Source: Microvirga sp. 17 mud 1-3 (GTDB taxonomy: Bacteria > Pseudomonadota > Alphaproteobacteria > Rhizobiales > Beijerinckiaceae). Taken from it: a DNA stretch of 64,000 nt. The stretch covers positions 1,612,001 through 1,676,000 of the forward strand of contig NZ_CP029481.1 of NCBI RefSeq assembly GCF_003151255.1, written 5' to 3'. Within the stretch, counting starts at the first letter, position 1; each line of letters begins with the position of its first letter. The translations under genes and the position numbers were made by a program. Shown here one piece after another: positions 26,795 through 35,645 of the stretch. The notes below the pieces were generated by a model. That model did no database searches, had not been told where the DNA came from, and was given only the letters and a program-made list of their open reading frames with translations.

Positions 26795-27810
26795 TGCGCC
26801 TGCTCGTCGCGACAGATGCTTGGCGGCCCCAGGTGAACGGCGTGGTGCGCTCCCTCGAGTACATGGCCGTGGAGGGGCCGGCCCTCGGGGCCGAGGTGAC
26901 GTTCCTCACCCCTGAGCGCTTCCGCTCCTTTCCCATGCCGACCTATCCGGAGATCCGCCTCTCGGTCGCCCGACCGGGAAGGATCGCGGCCTTCATCGAG
27001 GAGGCGCGGCCGACCCATATCCATATTGCCACCGAGGGCCCCATCGGCCTCGCGGTCCGGCGCCTCTGTGCCCGGGAGGGAAGGGCCTTCACCACGAGTT
27101 ATCATACCCGCTTCCCGGAATACGTCTCGGCCCGCCTCCCGGTCCCGAAGGCCTGGACCTATGGCGCCCTGCGCCGCTTCCACAACAGCGGACGGGCCGT
27201 GATGGTGAGCACCCGCTCCCTCGCGGAGGAGCTGCGAGGCCATGGGTTCCGCAACATCCTGCGCTGGACTAGGGGCGTGGACACCGCGCTCTTCCGGCCC
27301 CGCTCGGAGCGTGCTTTCGACCTGAAGCGGCCGGTCTTCCTCTATGTCGGTCGGGTGGCCATCGAGAAGAATCTCGGGGCTTTCCTGTCCCTCGACCTGC
27401 CGGGCACCAAGGTGGTGGTCGGCGACGGGCCGTCCCGCCCGATGCTGGAACGCGTCCATTCGGACGTGCGCTTCCTCGGCTCCCTCTCCGGGGAAGCGCT
27501 GGCGCGGGTCTATGCCTCGGCGGACGTGTTCGTGTTCCCGAGCCTTACGGATACCTTCGGGATCGTGCTGCTGGAGGCCCTGGCCTCGGGACTGCCCATC
27601 GCGGCCTATCCGGTGACGGGGCCGCGCGACGTGGTGGGAGTTTCGGGCTGCGGGGTCCTCGATACGGATCTGCGCCGGGCAGCCCTCGCGGCCCTCGACA
27701 TTCCCCGTGGTCGCTGCCGGGCCTATGGCGAAACCTTCACCTGGCGGGAAAGCGCCCGTCAGTTCTTCTCCAATATCGAGATGGCCTGCGAGGGCACCGG
27801 GCCGCTCTGA
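26794..27810 (+). CDS. GT4 glycosyltransferase (Agt-like)
   Basis: 338 aa GT-B enzyme. N-terminal acceptor domain (ATDAWRPQVNGVVRS with the glycine-rich loop), C-terminal donor domain with VGRVAIEKNLGAFL and the E-x7-E type motif in PSLTDTFGIVLLEALASG. The start overlaps the upstream stop (TGATG), so the pair is co-translated. In Agrobacterium and marine relatives a GT4 enzyme beside PlcP (Agt) glycosylates the diacylglycerol that PlcP releases, making phosphorus-free glycolipids. Function here is inferred from that precedent. Confidence 0.82.
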   Translation: MRLLVATDAWRPQVNGVVRSLEYMAVEGPALGAEVTFLTPERFRSFPMPTYPEIRLSVARPGRIAAFIEEARPTHIHIATEGPIGLAVRRLCAREGRAFTTSYHTRFPEYVSARLPVPKAWTYGALRRFHNSGRAVMVSTRSLAEELRGHGFRNILRWTRGVDTALFRPRSERAFDLKRPVFLYVGRVAIEKNLGAFLSLDLPGTKVVVGDGPSRPMLERVHSDVRFLGSLSGEALARVYASADVFVFPSLTDTFGIVLLEALASGLPIAAYPVTGPRDVVGVSGCGVLDTDLRRAALAALDIPRGRCRAYGETFTWRESARQFFSNIEMACEGTGPL

Positions 27811-27917
27811 CAGTCAGTCTCGTCGACCGGGGGACAACGGCGAGGAACCGTCGCGCCGGGAGCCGGTTCTGCTCCTGTATCCGCCGCAGCGCGGGATCGG
27901 AACAGGAGGGTGTATCC

Positions 27918-28427
27918 ATGTCCTATGCCCGCTTCGGCGCCATGATCGTCACGTCCACGGTCGTGATGTACGGCCTCATGTATCTCAATACCTATGCCCT
28001 CGACCATGTCTGGTTCAGCCAGACCAGACTCTGGATGGCTCTCATCATGGGGGCGAGCATGGCGTTGATCATGCTGGGCTTCATGCTGGGCATGTACCGG
28101 AATGCTCGGGCCAATATCGCCATTGCGTTGGGAAGCGTGGCGGTCTTCGCGGTGGCCCTGTGGCTCGTCCGCAGCCAGGAGACCGTTTACGACACCGCCT
28201 ACATGAAGGCCATGATCCCGCATCACTCGATCGCCATCATGACCAGCGAGCGTGCTCATATCCGTGACCCACGCGTCCGGAAGCTCGCCGATGGAATCAT
28301 CGAGGCTCAGGTCAGGGAGATCGGCGAGATGAAGCAGCTGATCGGCGAACTGGAACGCAACCCCGCCCCCTCGGGAGCGCCGGATCTGGCCCCCGGCGGC
28401 GGCGAGACGAAGACGTCGGCCCGCTGA
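27918..28427 (+). CDS. DUF305-domain membrane protein
   Basis: 169 aa. Three hydrophobic segments (about 8-26, 40-58, 66-86) followed by a DUF305 domain with MKAMIPHHSIAIMTS and a helix ending near residue 145. The HH pair in the domain is the hallmark and may bind metal such as copper. Sequence ends in a Pro/Gly-rich tail. GGAGGG upstream of ATG. Biological role not established. Confidence 0.85.
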   Translation: MSYARFGAMIVTSTVVMYGLMYLNTYALDHVWFSQTRLWMALIMGASMALIMLGFMLGMYRNARANIAIALGSVAVFAVALWLVRSQETVYDTAYMKAMIPHHSIAIMTSERAHIRDPRVRKLADGIIEAQVREIGEMKQLIGELERNPAPSGAPDLAPGGGETKTSAR

Positions 28428-28444
28428 AAGGCGGGCCATGCGAG

Positions 28445-28930
28445 CTAGTTTAGGGTCTGGCGAACGAGATCGGTCTGGCGAAACCGTTGCACGGAGCCGG
28501 CCGGAAGGGGCGTGGGGGCGAGGTCTCCATCGCAGAGGGACATCATCGCCTGTATCCGCCCCTCGAGATAGCGAAGCGTTTCGAGGATCCGGGCGATGCG
28601 GCGCTCCGTTTCGTCCTGCAACGGGCCGTCCTCACCAGAACTGTCGTCGGCGAGCGCAGCGTATTCCGTTTCCCGTCGGGTCTGCGCAATGGCGCCTTCC
28701 ATGTCGAGGAGGCTCGACCGGATCTGCTCCATGGTCCGGGCAGTCTCGTCGTTCGTTAGCTTCCGTTCGAGCCCGGCGATGGCGGACAGGACCGCCTTCG
28801 TATCGGCATTGCGGTTGCGGCGGGCATATTCGCGCAGGAACCAGCGCCCGCGGGACGTCTCCATGACGGCGGCCTCGATGGCCTCGTAGTCCCCAGGACT
28901 GAGCGTGACGTGCGTCTCTTCATCCGGCAT
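28445..28930 (-). CDS. Conserved hypothetical protein, coiled-coil
   Basis: 161 aa, cytoplasmic, strongly helical. The N-terminal part reads LSPGDYEAIEAAVMETSRGR then WFLREYARRNRNADT, a segment I associate with hyphomicrobial proteins of unknown function; the middle (75-140) is charged and probably coiled coil. ATG 28930 is chosen over an upstream in-frame start at 28972, which would run into the divergent MFS gene. No function can be assigned. Confidence 0.7.
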   Translation of the reverse strand: MPDEETHVTLSPGDYEAIEAAVMETSRGRWFLREYARRNRNADTKAVLSAIAGLERKLTNDETARTMEQIRSSLLDMEGAIAQTRRETEYAALADDSSGEDGPLQDETERRIARILETLRYLEGRIQAMMSLCDGDLAPTPLPAGSVQRFRQTDLVRQTLN

Positions 28931-28974
28931 GGTGGACTCCACTCGGTCTCGCGGCCCCGATTCTCGGTCCATGA

Positions 28975-30213
28975 ATGGGCCGAAAGCCGGCGACAGCTCA
29001 AGGCCTTCCCTTACGTTATCAACGACCTTACGCCGTGCCCTTGCCCTTTTCCGCCGCCTCGGTCCGCCTGTCGGCCCTTCATGCTGCGAGCTTCTTCAGC
29101 CACGGCTTCTATTTGCCGTTCTTTCCCATCTGGCTGAAGAGCCGGGACTTGGACCCGGCGGTGATCGGCATCGTGGTGGCCATCCCCATCATGGTGAGGA
29201 TCCTGGCCACGGCGCCCCTGCTCAGCCTTGCGGACCGCTCCTTCGGGCCGCGCCGGCTGCTGCTCGCGAGCCATCTGGGGCAGATGGTTGTGTTCCCGCT
29301 CCTGATGTTCGCGCAGGACAGCGCGACGATCATCGCCCTCGTGGCCCTGGTGGCCATCGCGCAAGCGGCCGTGATCCCGGGGAACGACCTGGTGACCACG
29401 GCGGCGGTCCAGAACGATCCGCGCCTGCATTACGGGCGGCTGCGCGGTTTCGGCTCGATTTCGTTCTTCATCGCCAACATCGTGGCCGGCTACCTGGTCG
29501 GAGCTTTCGGAGCGGATATCGTCCTCGCGGCCCTCACGGTCATCCCGCTCCTATGCATGGCCGCGACAATCTCGGCCGTGCCGGCGCACGGGGCCGACCT
29601 TTCCGCAAGGGGCAGCGCTGGCGCACCCGCTAAGGGCCTTCCGGCTGTCCTCTGGATCGTCATGATCGCGGCCGCCATGACCCAGGGGACGCATGGGGCG
29701 CTCAACGCCTTCGCGAGCATCTACTGGCAGTCGCAGGGCTTTGCGGATTCGGTCATCGGCTATTTCTGGGCCGCGGGCGTCATCGCCGAGATCGTCGTGT
29801 TCATGGTCCTGGGCAACGCAGTCGGCCGCGGCTCGGGCCTCGGGCTCATCGCCATCGGGGCCGCTGCCGCCGTATTCCGCTTCACCCTGATGTCCTTCCA
29901 CCCCGGCGCGGCCCTGACGCTCGGCCTCCAGACCCTGCACAGCCTGACCTTCGGGGCCTCGCATATCGGCGCCATGGCGGCCCTGACGGCCCTGGCGCCG
30001 CTCCATGCTAGAGGCCGGGCACAGGGCATCTACGGGTCCCTTGCGGCCCTTTTCACGGCGGCCTCCACCATCGCGAGCGGCCTGATTTACAAGGAGGCCG
30101 GCGCGGCGGTCTTCGCTGCCATGGCGCCGCTCGGCGCCATCGGCCTCGTTCTCATCCTGGTGGCGTCCCGGATGCTGAAGGCTCAGCCCCAGAGAGCAGG
30201 GGCGGGCGGGTAA
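28975..30213 (+). CDS. MFS transporter, HcaT/LacY-like type
   Basis: 412 aa as drawn, 12 hydrophobic segments. Family start SALHAASFFSHGFYLPFFPIWL lies at residue ~33, so the true start may be the GTG at 29035 instead of the ATG at 28975; neither has a strong ribosome-binding site. Related carriers take up aromatic acids or sugars with protons. The last 31 bp overlap the convergent dipeptide epimerase gene. Confidence 0.85.
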   Translation: MGRKPATAQGLPLRYQRPYAVPLPFSAASVRLSALHAASFFSHGFYLPFFPIWLKSRDLDPAVIGIVVAIPIMVRILATAPLLSLADRSFGPRRLLLASHLGQMVVFPLLMFAQDSATIIALVALVAIAQAAVIPGNDLVTTAAVQNDPRLHYGRLRGFGSISFFIANIVAGYLVGAFGADIVLAALTVIPLLCMAATISAVPAHGADLSARGSAGAPAKGLPAVLWIVMIAAAMTQGTHGALNAFASIYWQSQGFADSVIGYFWAAGVIAEIVVFMVLGNAVGRGSGLGLIAIGAAAAVFRFTLMSFHPGAALTLGLQTLHSLTFGASHIGAMAALTALAPLHARGRAQGIYGSLAALFTAASTIASGLIYKEAGAAVFAAMAPLGAIGLVLILVASRMLKAQPQRAGAGG

Positions 30214-31166
30214 ACGATGCTGCCCTCGTAAGTGAGGCCCGGCTCCCGGTCCTTCGCGAGGAGGAGCGGGCCGTCGAGATCGACGAAGCGGGCGCGGGGC
30301 GCCAGCACCATGGCCGGGGCCATGGCGAGGGAGGTTCCGACCATGCAGCCGATCATCAGCGAGAAGCCGCGGGCTTCGGCCGCATCCGCCAGGGCGAGGG
30401 CTTCCGTGAGGCCGCCGGTCTTGTCGAGCTTGATGTTCACGGCGTCGTAGAGGCCGACCAGCCGGTCGAGGCTCGCCCGGTCGTGGACGCTCTCGTCGGC
30501 GCAGATGGCGACCGGCCGGGAGATTGTCCCCAGGAAACCGTCGTTCTTGGCCGGAAGAGGCTGCTCCACCAGGGCGAAGCCCGCTTCAGCGCAGGCCGCG
30601 AAGTGCTCGGCAATGTTGTCCTCGGTCCAGCCCTCGTTGGCGTCGGCGATCAGGGTCGCATCGGGGGCTGCCCGGCGCACGGCCGCAATCCGCTCCAGGT
30701 CACCGCCCGGGGCGCCGAACTTCACCTTCAGGATCGGCCGGTCCGCCGCCTTTGCGGCCGCCTCGGCCATGGCCTCGGGCGTGTCGAGGCTGATCGTATA
30801 GGCCGTGGTCGCCGGCGGCCAGCGGGTCACGCCTGCCGTGAGGTGGGCGCGGATGCCCGAGCGCTTGGCGTCCAGATCCCAGAGGGCGCAATCGAGGGCG
30901 TTGCGGGCCGCGCCCGGCGGCATGGCGGCCTGCAGGGCCTCGCGGGTCAGGCCTGCCTCGACCTGCGGCCGAAGGGCCTCGATGGCCGCAGCCACCCCCT
31001 CGACGGTCTCGCCGTAGCGGGCATAGGGCACGCATTCCCCATGGCCCACGGCCTCGCTGTCCCGGATCGTCGCCGTGACGACGACGGCTTCCGTACGGGA
31101 ACCGCGGGCGATCGTGAATTTGCCCGCGATGGGGAACCGGTCGACGGTAACGGACAGCTGACGCAT
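30183..31166 (-). CDS. L-Ala-D/L-Glu-type dipeptide epimerase (enolase superfamily)
   Basis: 327 aa. Enolase-superfamily fold: N-terminal capping domain and a barrel with LKVKFG (catalytic Lys), LIADANEGW (metal Asp), VEQPLP (metal Glu), CADES (metal Asp) and NIKLDKTGG (second Lys). In E. coli YcjG this enzyme epimerises L-Ala-D-Glu from recycled murein. ATG 31166 starts the conserved MRQLSVTVDRFPI; a longer frame to 31265 lacks support. Overlaps the MFS 3' end. Confidence 0.9.
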   Translation of the reverse strand: MRQLSVTVDRFPIAGKFTIARGSRTEAVVVTATIRDSEAVGHGECVPYARYGETVEGVAAAIEALRPQVEAGLTREALQAAMPPGAARNALDCALWDLDAKRSGIRAHLTAGVTRWPPATTAYTISLDTPEAMAEAAAKAADRPILKVKFGAPGGDLERIAAVRRAAPDATLIADANEGWTEDNIAEHFAACAEAGFALVEQPLPAKNDGFLGTISRPVAICADESVHDRASLDRLVGLYDAVNIKLDKTGGLTEALALADAAEARGFSLMIGCMVGTSLAMAPAMVLAPRARFVDLDGPLLLAKDREPGLTYEGSIVYPPAPALWG

Positions 31167-31251
31167 TCTGGGCCTCTTCTCGTAACTTCGGCTCGACTTG
31201 TGCCTTGGCGACACGCTATCACCAAACGGAATCAATGCCGGAAGGATGATC

Positions 31252-32397
31252 GTGGCGCAGAGCATCTTGGCTCAAGAGCCGCAAGTCGAAATCGACGGAG
31301 CCGGAGATCAGGTGACGGCGAAGCTCGCCGGGCACTGGATCGCCGAGAATTCCGGTCGGGTGGAGTCGCTGGCTGCGGAGATCGCGGCCGGCGCGGACCA
31401 TCATCGCGTGATCATCGACCTCGGCAAGGTGGAGCGCCTCGATACCCTCGGCGCCTGGGTGCTCGACCGCACCCGGCACGAGCTGGGCGAGAAGGGGCTC
31501 ACGGCGGATTTCGCCAATGCGTCCCCGGAGCAGCAGATCCTGCTCGACGAGGTCGCCTATCGGGGCTTCCAGGAAAAGAAGGTCGTCCAGCACTCGAAGG
31601 TCATGGATTTCCTGGTCGACGTGGGCAAGACCGTCCAGGGCGCCGGCAAGGATCTTGTGGACGGTGTGGCGTTCCTGGGCGAGCTGGTCTCGGCCCTGAT
31701 CCGCGTGATTCTCAATCCGCGGCGGTTCCGCGGCACGGCTGTCGTCAACCAGCTGGAGCAGATCGCCTATCGGGGCGTCCCGATCATCGTGCTGATCTCG
31801 TTCTTGGTGGGCTGCATCATCGCCCAGCAGGGCATCTTCCAGCTCCAGCGCTTCGGCGCGACGCCCTTCGTGGTGGACCTGATCGGCATCCTGGTCCTGC
31901 GCGAGCTCGGCGTTCTTCTCACGTCGATCATGGTCGCGGGCCGCTCCGGCTCGGCCTTCACGGCCGAGATCGGCTCCATGAAGATGCGGGAGGAGATCGA
32001 CGCCCTGCGGGTCATGGGGCTCGACCCCATCGAGGTGCTGATCGTGCCGCGCATCCTCGCCCTGTTGATCGGCCTGCCGCTCCTCACCTTCATCTCGTCC
32101 ATCGCGGCGCTCTCGGGTGGCGGCATCACGGCGTGGCTCTACGGGGACATCAGCCCAGACGTCTATCTCTCCCGCCTCAAGGCGGCGCTGGCTCTCAACA
32201 CCTTTTTCGTCGGCATCATCAAGGCCCCGTTCATGGCCCTCGTCATCGGCATCATCGCGACCCTCGAGGGCGTGGCGGTGGCCGGATCCGCCGAGTCGCT
32301 GGGCCGGCACGTGACATCCTCGGTCGTGAAGGCCATCTTCATGGTGATCGTGCTCGACGGTCTCTTCGCCATGTTCTTCGCAGCGATCAAGTATTGA
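31252..32397 (+). CDS. mlaE: MlaE-type lipid ABC permease with N-terminal STAS domain
   Basis: 381 aa. Residues ~1-95 form a STAS-like domain (HHRVIIDLGKVERLDTLGAW), the rest a MlaE permease with five or six TMs and the conserved EIGSMKMREEIDALRVMGLDP loop. In E. coli the STAS protein is a separate subunit, MlaB; here it is fused. GTG 31252 is chosen because GGAAGG lies 6 nt upstream, whereas the ATG at 31246 immediately abuts that site. First of a four-gene mla-type operon for phospholipid traffic between the membranes. Confidence 0.92.
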   Translation: MAQSILAQEPQVEIDGAGDQVTAKLAGHWIAENSGRVESLAAEIAAGADHHRVIIDLGKVERLDTLGAWVLDRTRHELGEKGLTADFANASPEQQILLDEVAYRGFQEKKVVQHSKVMDFLVDVGKTVQGAGKDLVDGVAFLGELVSALIRVILNPRRFRGTAVVNQLEQIAYRGVPIIVLISFLVGCIIAQQGIFQLQRFGATPFVVDLIGILVLRELGVLLTSIMVAGRSGSAFTAEIGSMKMREEIDALRVMGLDPIEVLIVPRILALLIGLPLLTFISSIAALSGGGITAWLYGDISPDVYLSRLKAALALNTFFVGIIKAPFMALVIGIIATLEGVAVAGSAESLGRHVTSSVVKAIFMVIVLDGLFAMFFAAIKY

Positions 32398-32399
32398 CC

Positions 32400-33197
32400 A
32401 TGGATACGCGCCGTCCCCCCTCCGCCGAGAACCGGGAAGTGGTCATCCGCGTGCGTGACGTGGAGGTCGGCTTCGGCGAGAAAACGATCCTCAAGGACCT
32501 GGACCTCGATGTCTATCGCGGCGAAATCTTAGGCTTCGTCGGAGCTTCGGGCCAGGGCAAGTCGGTCCTGACCCGCGCGATCCTGGGTCTCGTGCCCAAG
32601 CGGGCCGGCACCATCGAGGTGCTGGGCCAGAACCTCGACGAGCTTTCCGCCTCCGAGCGCCGGCTCCTGGAGCGGCGCTGGGGAGTGCTGTTCCAGCAGG
32701 GCGCCCTGTTCTCGGCCCTGACCGTGAAGCAGAACGTCCAGGTTCCGATGCGGGAGTTCCTTCATCTGTCGGACCGGCTCCTCGACGAGCTCGCCATGCT
32801 CAAGATCGAGATGGTCGGCCTCAAGCCGGACGCCGCCGACAAGCTGCCCTCCGAGCTCTCCGGCGGAATGATCAAGCGCGCGGCGCTCGCCCGGGCGCTC
32901 GCCCTCGATCCGGACATTGTCTTCCTGGACGAGCCGACCTCGGGCCTCGACCCTATCGGCGCGGGCGAATTCGACGAGCTAATTGCTACGCTACAACGCA
33001 CTTTAGGGCTCACGGTATTCATGGTAACCCATGATCTCGACAGCCTTCACACGGTCTGCGACCGAATCGCGGCCCTTGGGGAAGGCAAGATCCTGGCGGA
33101 AGGGCCCATCGAGACGATGCTCGCATCGGATCATCCTTGGCTCCGCGCCTATTTTCACGGGAAACGGGCACGCGCCGTCATGGCTGGCGACGCTTAA
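32400..33197 (+). CDS. mlaF: MlaF-type lipid ABC transporter ATPase
   Basis: 265 aa. Walker A GASGQGKS about 51-58, signature LSGGM (MlaF-type instead of LSGGQ) and Walker B VFLDEPTSGLDP; VTHDLD carries the H-loop. Cytoplasmic ATPase for the MlaE permease. Starts three bases after the mlaE stop. The segment from 32991 to 33003 is slightly AT-rich but the frame is intact. Confidence 0.93.
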   Translation: MDTRRPPSAENREVVIRVRDVEVGFGEKTILKDLDLDVYRGEILGFVGASGQGKSVLTRAILGLVPKRAGTIEVLGQNLDELSASERRLLERRWGVLFQQGALFSALTVKQNVQVPMREFLHLSDRLLDELAMLKIEMVGLKPDAADKLPSELSGGMIKRAALARALALDPDIVFLDEPTSGLDPIGAGEFDELIATLQRTLGLTVFMVTHDLDSLHTVCDRIAALGEGKILAEGPIETMLASDHPWLRAYFHGKRARAVMAGDA

Positions 33198-33205
33198 GGT
33201 TTGTA

Positions 33206-34534
33206 ATGGAAACGCGCGCGAATTACGCATTGATCGGGCTGTTCACGCTGGCGGTGATCGCGGCGGGGTTCGGGTTCGTCTACTGGTTTTCCGGCGGCGA
33301 CCGCGGCCAGACGCGCCAGGCCATCCGCATCGTGTTCTCAGGGTCTGTGTCCGGCCTTTCGAAAGGCTCCACCGTGTCCTTCAACGGCCTGAGGGTCGGC
33401 GAGGTGACGGATATCAGCCTCCTGCCCGAGGATCCGCGCCGGGTGGTGGCCATCGTCCAGGTGGACAACAGCACCCCGATCCGCACCGATACCCGGGCCC
33501 GCCTGGAATACCAGGGCCTGACCGGGGTCGCGACCATTGCGCTCTCGGGAGGCGAGCCCAATTCGCCCCAGCTTGTCGCCGGCCCTGGCCAGCCCCTGCC
33601 GACGATCTTCGCCGACCGTTCCGACTTCCAGGACCTCATCGAGACGGCGCGCAACATCGCCCGGCGTGCCGACGACGTGCTGGAGCGCGTAGGGCGCGTG
33701 ATTTCCGACAATGAGGGGTCCATCAACCGGACCGTCCAGAACGTGGAGCGGTTCTCCCAAGCCCTCGGCGAGAATGCCGAGGGCATCGACCGCTTCCTGG
33801 CCCAGGTCGGGCAGGCGGCCGAGAAGGTCGGGCCGCTCGCCGAGAAGCTCGAGACCCTCGCGACCAACCTCGACGAGGTGGTCAAGGCCGTCGACCGTCA
33901 GCGCGTCGCAAAGATCGTCGAGAATGTGGATACCTTCACGCAGGGCCTGGCCGACAGCCGGAAGGACATCAACGACGCCCTGCGCGACGCCGCGAGCCTC
34001 GTGGCCCGGCTCAACGACGCTGCGCCCAAGCTCGATACGGCCCTCGACGACATCACCAAGCTGACCAAGGCCGTCGATCCTTCCAAGGTCGGGCGGACGG
34101 TGGACAATGTGGACGTGTTCACCCAGATGCTGAGCCGCCGCAGCCCGGACGTGGACAAGGCGATCCAGGAGGCGCGCTCCATCACCGAGAAGCTCAACAA
34201 GTCCGCCGATAAGATCGACGCGGTGCTGGCCGGGGCTGAGAAGTTCCTGGGCTCCGCCTCGGGCCAGGAAGGCAAGAGCGCCTTCGAGACCATCAAGGAG
34301 GCGGCGAATTCGGTCCGCGAGCTGGCGGATAACCTCAACGAGCGCACCACCGGCGTGCTCACGGGGCTCGGCCGGTTCACGGATTCGGGCCTGCGGGAGT
34401 ACGAGGCTCTGGCCGTGGAAGGCCGCAAGACCCTCAACGACATCAGCCGGGCCGTGCGCAGCATCGAGCGTAATCCACAGCAGTTTATTTTCGGTGGCCG
34501 TCCAAACCTGCCTGAATACAATGGCCGCCGCTAA
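33206..34534 (+). CDS. mlaD: MlaD-family MCE protein
   Basis: 442 aa. N-terminal TM (about 7-28), one MCE domain (about 38-115; IVFSGSVSGLSKGSTVSFNGLRVGEV), then ~280 residues of amphipathic helix with repeated ERF/ENV/NVD heptads, much longer than E. coli MlaD (183 aa). Such long helical tails can form extended tubes or needles in MCE proteins such as PqiB. Periplasmic, anchored in the inner membrane, substrate-carrying part of the Mla machine. Confidence 0.9.
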   Translation: METRANYALIGLFTLAVIAAGFGFVYWFSGGDRGQTRQAIRIVFSGSVSGLSKGSTVSFNGLRVGEVTDISLLPEDPRRVVAIVQVDNSTPIRTDTRARLEYQGLTGVATIALSGGEPNSPQLVAGPGQPLPTIFADRSDFQDLIETARNIARRADDVLERVGRVISDNEGSINRTVQNVERFSQALGENAEGIDRFLAQVGQAAEKVGPLAEKLETLATNLDEVVKAVDRQRVAKIVENVDTFTQGLADSRKDINDALRDAASLVARLNDAAPKLDTALDDITKLTKAVDPSKVGRTVDNVDVFTQMLSRRSPDVDKAIQEARSITEKLNKSADKIDAVLAGAEKFLGSASGQEGKSAFETIKEAANSVRELADNLNERTTGVLTGLGRFTDSGLREYEALAVEGRKTLNDISRAVRSIERNPQQFIFGGRPNLPEYNGRR

Positions 34535-34546
34535 GCTCTGATCCGC

Positions 34547-35212
34547 ATGTACAGGTCCTCCGTGTTCTCCCCCTCAGCCGACCGGGTTCGGTCTTTCCTG
34601 CGCCTCACGCCGGTGGCGGTTCTGGCGATGCTGGCCGGTGCCTGCTCGTCGGGACCGACCCCCACGACCTACGACCTCTCGGCTCCGACCTCCCGGATCC
34701 GGGGCGCCGCGGGCGTGCAGGTGCTGGTCAACGAGCCTGCCGCCCTTCAGTCCCTCTCGACCCAGCAGATCATCGTGAAGGATGCCTCGGGGGCGATCAC
34801 GTTCCTCGGAGGAGGGCAGTGGGCCGACAATCTCCCGCGTCTCATCCAGACGCGGCTGATCAACACCTTCGAGAACGCCTCCCAGCTGCGCGGCGTCTCC
34901 CGCCCGAGCAGCGGCGCCGTCGCGGACGTGCAGCTCATCTCCGAGCTGCGGCGCTTCGAGGTCTCGACCCCGGACAACATGGCCGTGGTGGAGATCGCCG
35001 TGAAAATCGTGAACGACGCGAACGGTCGGATCGTCAGCGGCCGGATCTTCCGGGGCCAGGTCCCGGTGGCGGCCGTGGATGCCGCCAATGCGGCGCGATC
35101 CCTCGACGAGGCCCTGTCCGTCGTAATGCTCGACATCGTCCGCTGGGTCAGCGGCAGCCGGCTCCCCCGGCGCGAGGAACCCGACCAGGCCGGCGGCTCG
35201 CCGCCGGCGTAA
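34547..35212 (+). CDS. ABC-type transport auxiliary lipoprotein (PqiC-like)
   Basis: 221 aa. Lipobox MLAGAC near residue 33 followed by SSGPTPTTYDLSAP, the characteristic start of ABC-transport auxiliary lipoproteins; the remainder is a mixed alpha/beta domain (LIQTRLINTFENAS). In PqiABC-type systems this outer-membrane lipoprotein caps the MCE tube. Twelve bases after mlaD, so in operon. The 3' end contains a perfect 9-bp GC hairpin at 35189-35208. Confidence 0.88.
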   Translation: MYRSSVFSPSADRVRSFLRLTPVAVLAMLAGACSSGPTPTTYDLSAPTSRIRGAAGVQVLVNEPAALQSLSTQQIIVKDASGAITFLGGGQWADNLPRLIQTRLINTFENASQLRGVSRPSSGAVADVQLISELRRFEVSTPDNMAVVEIAVKIVNDANGRIVSGRIFRGQVPVAAVDAANAARSLDEALSVVMLDIVRWVSGSRLPRREEPDQAGGSPPA

Positions 35213-35240
35213 GGTCTCCGGCGGCGAGCGCCGACCTTTG
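35213..35240 (+). terminator. Hairpin between convergent mla operon and DUF1330 gene
   Basis: CGGCG-GCGAG-CGCCG stem, then ACCTTTG, starting right after the lipoprotein stop. The T-run is short, so it is a weak intrinsic terminator at best. Confidence 0.3.
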
Positions 35241-35248
35241 TCCATGCT

Positions 35249-35578
35249 TTACCCCTCGTCTTCCAGCACATCCGTCGCTCGGTGGTGTTCGGGCACGCCT
35301 TCGCAGAAGAATACGACCGAATCCGAATGGTCCGTCCGCAGGCGCAGGATCGCCTGATACGCCGGGGATGCGTACCAGGCGCGCACTTGCTCCAGATCCG
35401 GAAACTGGATGACCACGAGATGTCCTTCCCAGGTTCCTTCGACGGTCTCCGGCAGGCCGCCATGGATGAGGAAGCGGCCGCCGAAGGGCGCCAGGGTCGC
35501 GTCGATGCGTTCGAGATACTCCACGATGGCGGGACCCATTGTGACGTTGCGGAGATGACCGACCGCGTAGGCAGACAT
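35249..35578 (-). CDS. DUF1330-family protein
   Basis: 109 aa, dimeric alpha/beta-barrel type. Motifs: GGRFLIHGG, VVIQFPDLEQVRAWYASPAYQAI, both diagnostic of DUF1330. ATG 35578 gives MSAYAVGHLRNV; a start at 35620 adds an unconserved leader. Second gene of a two-gene minus-strand unit with the SnoaL-like gene. Function of the family is not known. Confidence 0.87.
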   Translation of the reverse strand: MSAYAVGHLRNVTMGPAIVEYLERIDATLAPFGGRFLIHGGLPETVEGTWEGHLVVIQFPDLEQVRAWYASPAYQAILRLRTDHSDSVVFFCEGVPEHHRATDVLEDEG

Positions 35579-35645
35579 GGCGAGAATCCTTGTGACATAA
35601 GGGGAGAAGGGCCGCCTCACGCGGCGACCCTTGAGCCGGGAGGAA

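Noticed and set aside
30483..33197. Plus-strand frame of ~900 codons spanning the epimerase, mlaE and mlaF
   Set aside because: Only the last third (from 32400) is real, as mlaF; the first part is antisense to the epimerase and out of frame with mlaE.
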